Shown: positions 58,091 to 64,000 of the stretch, one piece after another
Position numbering within the stretch: position 1 is the stretch's first letter
Layout: each line of letters begins with the position of its first letter
Assembly (NCBI GenBank): GCA_026874595.1
Contig: CM049316.1
Coordinates: forward strand, 1,736,001-1,800,000
Direction: 5' to 3'
DNA from: Sipunculus nudus
Lineage: Eukaryota > Annelida > Sipuncula > Golfingiida > Sipunculidae
DNA length: 64,000 nucleotides
The notes under the pieces: generated by a model
The model's input: only the letters and a program-made list of their open reading frames with translations
Told to the model about the DNA's origin: nothing
Database searches by the model: none
Translations under genes and position numbers: made by a program

Positions 58091-59260
58091 AAACTAGAAT
58101 ACGGGTAACCGACAAGTGACTACATGTATCTGCCAAAATCGGATAGTGAGGCATGGATTGAGTGGCAAGGGGAAATAGAGTGAGGTATGTTGCATATTAG
58201 CATGGATGTCTGCAGCCTAAATGTGTATGTAGGTTGTGCCACCTACCACAAATCCAGAAAGCTGTCCAAGTTGTATACACCTGCAAAATTTTGGGCAGAA
58301 AAGTCAAACCACTACATGTATATGAGCGATTTTTGCCCATGGCAGACAAACAGACAAACACTGTGCAAAAATCTTTGCAGGTAACCCCTCCAGTTTTGTG
58401 TATGATAAAGACCTATGTGAGATCTAAACACATGCACAATTTTGGCCCAATCGGTCAAATGGTTCCTGAGATATGAGCTTGGATGTGTGCAGCGTTAACT
58501 AGAATGTAGGTGGCATCTGTCATAAAATCAAGAAAGCTGTCCACGATGTATAAACCTGCAAAATTTTAGGCAGTTATGTCGAACCACTACAGAGAAATGA
58601 GTGAATTTAGGCCACGGCAGACTAACAGACAGACGCTGTGCAAACATTGTTACAGGTGGCGCCACCATTTTTTTGTGTATGTTACAGAGCTATCAAAGGG
58701 CTACATTTGTATAAATTTTATTTCCTGATCGGTCAAACGGTTCCCGAGATATAAGCTTGGATGTCATCAGCGTGAACGTGAACGTAGGTGGCGCCACCTG
58801 TCATAAAATCAAGAAAGCTATCCTGGATGTATACGCATGACGAATTTCAGGTGAATTAGTCAATTCACTGCAGAGATATGAGTGATTTTAACGCAAGGCA
58901 GATGAACAGATGGACACTGTGCAAACATGGTTACAGGTGGCGCCACCATTTTTTGTGTATGTTATAAAGCAATCCAAGGGCTACATTTGTATCAATTTTA
59001 TTTCCTGATCGGTCAAACGGTTCCCGAGATATGAGGGTTTATGAGTGGAAACAGACCCACAAATGGACACTGGATAGAGAGGAAAGGTCAGAGGTCAACG
59101 CAAATTGGTTAGGCACCAGTTCACATGTGACCCGATAATAGGTGTAAGTTTGGGAAAAATCGGTCCATAAGTCTCCGAGGAGCTCTCTGGAAACGAACAC
59201 CGGCAGAGGAACCCAGTCAAAAACATAGTATCCGCAAAACTTCGTTTTGGCAGATGCAAA
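58091..59260 (+). repeat. Composite TGGCGCCA repeat element, copy 2
   Basis: Head ACTAGAATACGGGTAACCGA (hairpin degraded), several GGTGGCGCCACC units (58,655, 58,790, 58,938), then a tail with a GTATCCGC / GCAGATGC-type foldback at 59,228-59,257. Confidence 0.8.
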
Positions 59261-59339
59261 AATACAGGTGGCTCCACCAGTCTGCAGAAACTAATAAAAA
59301 CACTTAATGGTCAATATCCATGCAAAAAATCATGGTGAT

Positions 59340-62300
59340 CTCTGCATTAGTTGTTCAGATACTTAAGTTTTTGTATCAAATTGTCCATTATTCTGAGGGA
59401 TACTTCGGAGTCCTATAGCTTGAAGGATATGGGTAGCAGAGACCTAATTTTAAGTTTCCATAGGCACCTTTTATGGGCCTCTTTGCATGACAAGAATGAA
59501 GATTCTAGGTCCAGTTGTTGCGATTTGTACCCTGTTGACAGATAACCACATCTTTAAAGGTCTCAAAAAAAAGAAAAAAATTCGTAAAAGTTTGAAAAAA
59601 ACTAGAATACGGGTAGTCGACAAGCGACTATGTGTATCCGCCAAAATCAGAGAAGGACGGGTGAAGTAAGGCATGGATTGAGTGGCAAGGGGATATAGAG
59701 TAACATGTGTTAAATATTAGAATGGATCTCTGCCACATAAACATGATTGTAGGTGGCGCCACCTGTTATTTGAACGAGAAACTATCCAAGATATATACAC
59801 AAGCATTCTTGTGTATGTTATAAAGCTATCCAAGGGCTACATTTGTGTAAAAAAATTGTCCTGATTGGTTAAATGAGTCCGGAGATATAAGCATGGATGT
59901 CTACAGCGTGAACCTGAATGTAGGTGGCGCCACCTGTCATAAAATCAAGAAAGCTATGCGGGATGTACAAGCATGCTGAATTTCAGGTAATTTGGTCAAA
60001 CCACTGCAGAGATATGAGTGATTTCAACCAAATGTAGACAAACAGATGGACGCTGTGCAAAAATGGCTGCAGGTGGCGCCACCTTTTGTTGTGTATGTTA
60101 TAAAGCTATCCCAGGGCTACATTTGTGTAAAATTTTTTTCCGGATCGGTCAAACTGTTCCCGAGATATATGGGTTTATGTGTGGAGCATTAACGCGAATG
60201 TAGGTGGCGCCACCTGTCATAAAATCGAGAAAGCTATCTAGGATGTATACGCATGCCGAATTTTAGGTGAATTAGTCAAACCACTGCAGAGATATGAGTA
60301 ATTTTAACCCCAGGCAGATGAACAGATGGACACTGTGCAAACATGGTTGCAGGTGGCTCCACCTTTTGTTGTGTATGTTATAAAGCTATCCCAGGGCTAC
60401 ATTTGTGTAAAAAAAATTTCCGGATCGGTCAAACGGTTCCAGAGATATAAGGGTTTATGTGTGGAAACAGACGCACAAACAGACGCTGGGCAGAGACGAA
60501 AGGTCAGAGGTAAAGGTCACTTGGTTAGGCACCAGTTCACATGTGACCCGATAATTTGTGTAAGTTTCGGAAAAATCTGTCCAGTAGTCTCAGAGGAGTT
60601 CTCCGGAAACGAACGCGGCGGCGGCGGCGGCGGAACCCGGTCAAAAACATAGTATCCGCAAAACTTCGTTTTGGCGGATACAAATAGAGGTGGCACACCC
60701 AGTCTGCAGAAACTGATGGAACAGCTCATGATCAATATGTATGCCGAAAATCATGACCATCAGTGTTGTAGTTATTGAAATACTGCAGTTTTTGTATCAA
60801 ATTTTCCATTATTCAAGGGGGGGGGGGTATTTTGGACCCATACAGCTTAAAGATATTGGGTAACAGAGACCTAATTTCAAGTTTCCATGGAGACTTTTCA
60901 TGGGTCTCCCTGTGTGTCAAGAATGAAGATTCTTGGTCCAGTTTTTATGATTTGTGCCCTGTTAACAGATGTTCATATCTTTAAAGGTCTCAAAAATACT
61001 GGAAAATTTCGTAAAAAAAAACCCGAACAAATACAGGTGGTGCCACCAGTCTGCAGAAACTTATGAAACACTCCATGATCAATATCCATGCAAACAATTA
61101 TGGTTATCTCTGCATTAGTTGTTCAGATACTTAAGTTTTTGTATCAAATTGTCCATTATTCTGAGGGATACTTCGGAGTCCTATAGCTTGAAGGATATGG
61201 GTAACAGAGACCTAATTTCAAGTTTCCATAGGCACCTTTTATGGGCCTCCTTGCATGACAAGAATGAAGATTCTAGGTCCAGTTGTTGCGATTTGTACCC
61301 TGTTGACAGATAACCACATCTTTAAAGGTCTCAAAAAAAAGAAAAAAATTCGTAAAAATTTGAAAAAAACTAGAATACGGGTAGTCGACAAGCGACTATG
61401 TGTATCCGCCAAAATCAGAGAAGGACGGGTGAAGTAAGGCATGGATTGAGTGGCAAGGGGATATAGAGTAACATGTGTTAAATATTAGAATGGATCTCTG
61501 CCACATAAACATGATTGTAGGTGGCGCCACCTGTTATTTGAACGAGAAACTATCCAAGATATATACACAAGCATTCTTGTGTATGTTATAAAGCTATCCA
61601 AGGGCTACATTTGTGTAAAAAAATTGTCCGGATTGGTTAAATGAGTCCGGAGATATAAGCATGGATGTCTACAGCGTGAACCTGAATGTAGGTGGCGCCA
61701 CCTGTCATAAAATCAAGAAAGCTATGCAGGATGTACAAGCATGCTGAATTTCAGGTAATTTGGTCAAACCACTGCAGAGATATGAGTGATTTCAACCAAA
61801 TGTAGACAAACAGATGGACGCTGTGCAAAAATGGCTGCAGGTGGCGCCACCTTTTGTTGTGTATGTTATAAAGCTATCCCAGGGCTACATTTGTGTAAAA
61901 TTTTTTTCCGGATCGGTCAAACGGTTCCCGAGATATATGGGTTTATGTGTGGAGCATTAACGCGAATGTAGGTGGCGGCACCTGTCATAAAATCGAGAAA
62001 GCTATCTAGGATGTATACGCATGCCGAATTTTAGGTGAATTAGTCAAACCACTGCAGAGATATGAGTGATTTTAACCCCAGGCAGATGAACAGATGGACA
62101 CTGTGCAAACATGGTTGCAGGTGGCTCCACCTTTTGTTGTGTATGTTATAAAGCTATCCCAGGGCTACATTTGTGTAAAAAATTTTTCCGGATCGGTCAA
62201 ACGGTTCCAGAGATATAAGGGTTTATGTGTGGAAACAGACGCACAAACAGACGCTGGGCAGAGACGAAAGGTCAGAGGTCAAGGTCACTTGGTTAGGCAC

Positions 62301-62875
62301 CAGTTCACATGTGACCCGATAATTTGTGTAAGTTTCGGAAAAATCTGTCCAGTAGTCTCAGAGGAGTTCTCCGGAAACGAACGCGGCGGCGGCGGCGGTG
62401 GAGGCGGAACCCGGTCAAAAACATAGTATCCGCAAAACTTCGTTTTGGCGGATACAAATAGAGGTGGCACACCCAGTCTGCAGAAACTGATGGAACAGCT
62501 CATGATCAATATGTATGCCGAAAATCATGACCATCAGTGTTGTAGTTATTGAAATACTGCAGTTTTTGTATCAAATTTTCCATTATTCAAGGGGGGGGGG
62601 GGTATTTTGGACCCATACAGCTTAAAGATATTGGGTAACAGAGACCTAATTTCAAGTTTCCATGGAGACTTTTCATGGGTCTCCCTGTGTGTCAAGAATG
62701 AAGATTCTTGGTCCAGTTTTTATGATTTGTGCCCTGTTAACAGATGTTCATATCTTTAAAGGTCTCAAAAATACTGGAAAATTTCGTGAAAAAAAAACCG
62801 AACAAATACAGGTGGTGCCACCAGTCTGCAGAAACTTATGAAACACTCCATGATCAATATCCATGCAAACAATTA
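59340..62875 (+). repeat. Recent direct duplication, ~1,768-bp period, of a composite repeat block
   Basis: Matching frames and words recur 1,768 bp apart (59,351/61,119; 60,018/61,786; 60,326/62,094). The offset rises to 1,774 after a 6-bp difference in the GGC run (60,616 vs 62,384). Each copy holds part of a ~337-bp unit, the head at 59,600/61,368, several GGTGGCGCCACC units, the GGC-rich tail, and a hairpin with arms GTATCCGCAAAAC and GTTTTGGCGGATAC. Few differences are seen, so the event is young or an assembly duplication. Confidence 0.9.
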
Positions 62876-64000
62876 TGGTTATCTCTGCATTAATTGTTCA
62901 GATACTTTAGCTTTTGTATCATAGTCAAATTTTCCATTATTCTGAGCTGTACTTTGGAGTGCCATAGCTCAAAGGATATGGGTAACAGAGACCAAATTTC
63001 AGGTTTCCATGGAGACTTATCATGGGTCTCCCTGTGTGTCAAGAACGAAGATTCTAGGTCCAGTCGTTACGATTTGTACCCTGTTGACAGATAACTACAT
63101 CCTTAAAGGTCTCAAAAATGGAGAAAACAATTCGTGAACATTGAAAAATACAGGTGGCGCCACCAGTCTGCACAAACTGATGAAACATCTCATGATCAAT
63201 ATGTATGTCGAAAATCATGACCATCAGTGATGTAGTCAATGAGATATTGAAGTTTTTGTATGAAACTTTTGACTATTCTGGGGGGTAATTTTGGGCCCCA
63301 TAGCTCAAAGGATATGGGTAACAGAGACCTAATTTCTGGTTTCCATGGAGACTTTTCATAGGTCTCTCAGTGTGTCGAAAATGAAGATTCTAGGTCCAGT
63401 CGTTACGATTTGTGCCACGCTAACAAATGACAGCATCCTCAAAGGTCTCAAAAATAGAGGAAAAAATCGTAAAAAATCAAACAGTACAGGTGGCGCCACC
63501 AGTCTGCAGGAACTGATAGAACATCTCATGATCAATATGTATGCCAAAAATGAAGACCATCAGTGATGTAGTTATTGAGATATTGAAGTTTTTGTATGAA
63601 TTTTTTTACTATTCTGGGGGGTACTTTGGGGCCCCATAGCTCGAAGGATATGGGTAACAGAGACCTAATTTCTGGTTTCCAAGGAGATTTATCATGGTCC
63701 TCTCAGTGTGTCAAAAATTAAGATTCTAAGTCCAGTCTTTATGATTTGTGCCTTGTTAACAGATGTTCACATTTTTAAAGGTCTCAAAAATAGAGAAAAA
63801 AATTCGTAAAAAATCGAAAAATACAGGTGGCGCCACCAGTCTGCAGGAAGTGATGTAACATCTCATGATCAATATGTATGCCAAAAATCATGACCATCAG
63901 TCAAGTAGTTAATGAGATATTGAAGTTTTTGTATGAAATTTTTGACTTTTCTGGGGGGTACTTTGGGGCCAAATAGCTCGAAGGATATGGGTAACAGAGA
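62876..64000. repeat. Tandem repeat, ~337-bp unit, runs off the window
   Basis: CAGGTGGCGCCACCAGTCTG recurs at 63,151, 63,487 and 63,824, spacing 336-337 bp. The units match the left-end array (1,190-3,060) through ATATGGGTAACAGAGACCTA and AGATTCTAGGTCCAGTCGTT. Confidence 0.88.

Noticed and set aside
59095-62509. Paired plus and minus open frames with GGGGG or PPPPP runs
   Set aside because: Products of the GGC-rich tail and the duplicated repeat block, not genes.

Overview
This is a eukaryotic genomic window. It has spliced exons with GT..AG borders, long AT-rich introns, a decayed Ty3/Gypsy retrotransposon, DNA-transposon remnants and many interspersed and tandem repeats. The repeat style and the gene content suggest a marine invertebrate, probably a mollusc or another lophotrochozoan. 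That placement is my inference.

The backbone is one minus-strand gene whose visible part runs from about 42,067 down to 4,314. Eight exons (169, 156, 139, 106, 96, 94, 78 and 92 nt) join in phase through seven junctions into about 309 residues without a stop. The peptide has the ordered motifs of a covalent nucleotidyltransferase of the RNA-ligase class: KANG (motif I), FEIL (III), KLMFITW (IIIa-like), HEGEVLYF (IV) and LLKKK (V). Neither the N-terminal nor the C-terminal end is seen.

The most striking region is the 22.6-kb intron between the last two visible exons (4,406-27,046). About 97% of it is two tandem arrays, and each grew from one of the intron's own splice sites. Next to the downstream exon are 40 copies of a 65-bp unit made of the 3' splice site plus the first 40 nt of that exon. 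Next to the upstream exon are about 256 copies of a 76-bp unit that carries the 5' splice site in register, with every array copy reading GTCAGT where the real donor reads GTAAGT. The 76-bp array also contains a roughly 7.6-kb (100-monomer) near-identical tandem duplication.

Elsewhere on the map: 1-4,300 holds TGGCGCCA-centred repeats, a ~337-bp tandem array and a repeat rich in AGGTCA-type half-sites. 27,047-31,499 holds three ligase exons and a 53-bp-arm foldback. 33,025-37,916 is a decayed Gypsy element lying antisense in a ligase intron. 38,220-42,067 holds four more ligase exons. 42,669-43,410 is a hAT-type non-autonomous element with a perfect 8-bp target duplication. 45,790-50,025 is a candidate 4.2-kb element with inverted ends that encloses a possible plus-strand spliced gene. 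50,290-54,540 holds inverted and direct repeats. 55,761-56,465 is a Merlin/ISXO2-like transposase pseudogene. 58,091-64,000 returns to the TGGCGCCA repeat family, with a recent 1.77-kb tandem duplication.

I recognised no tRNA, rRNA or CRISPR array. Repeat borders are read by eye and may be off by tens of bases.
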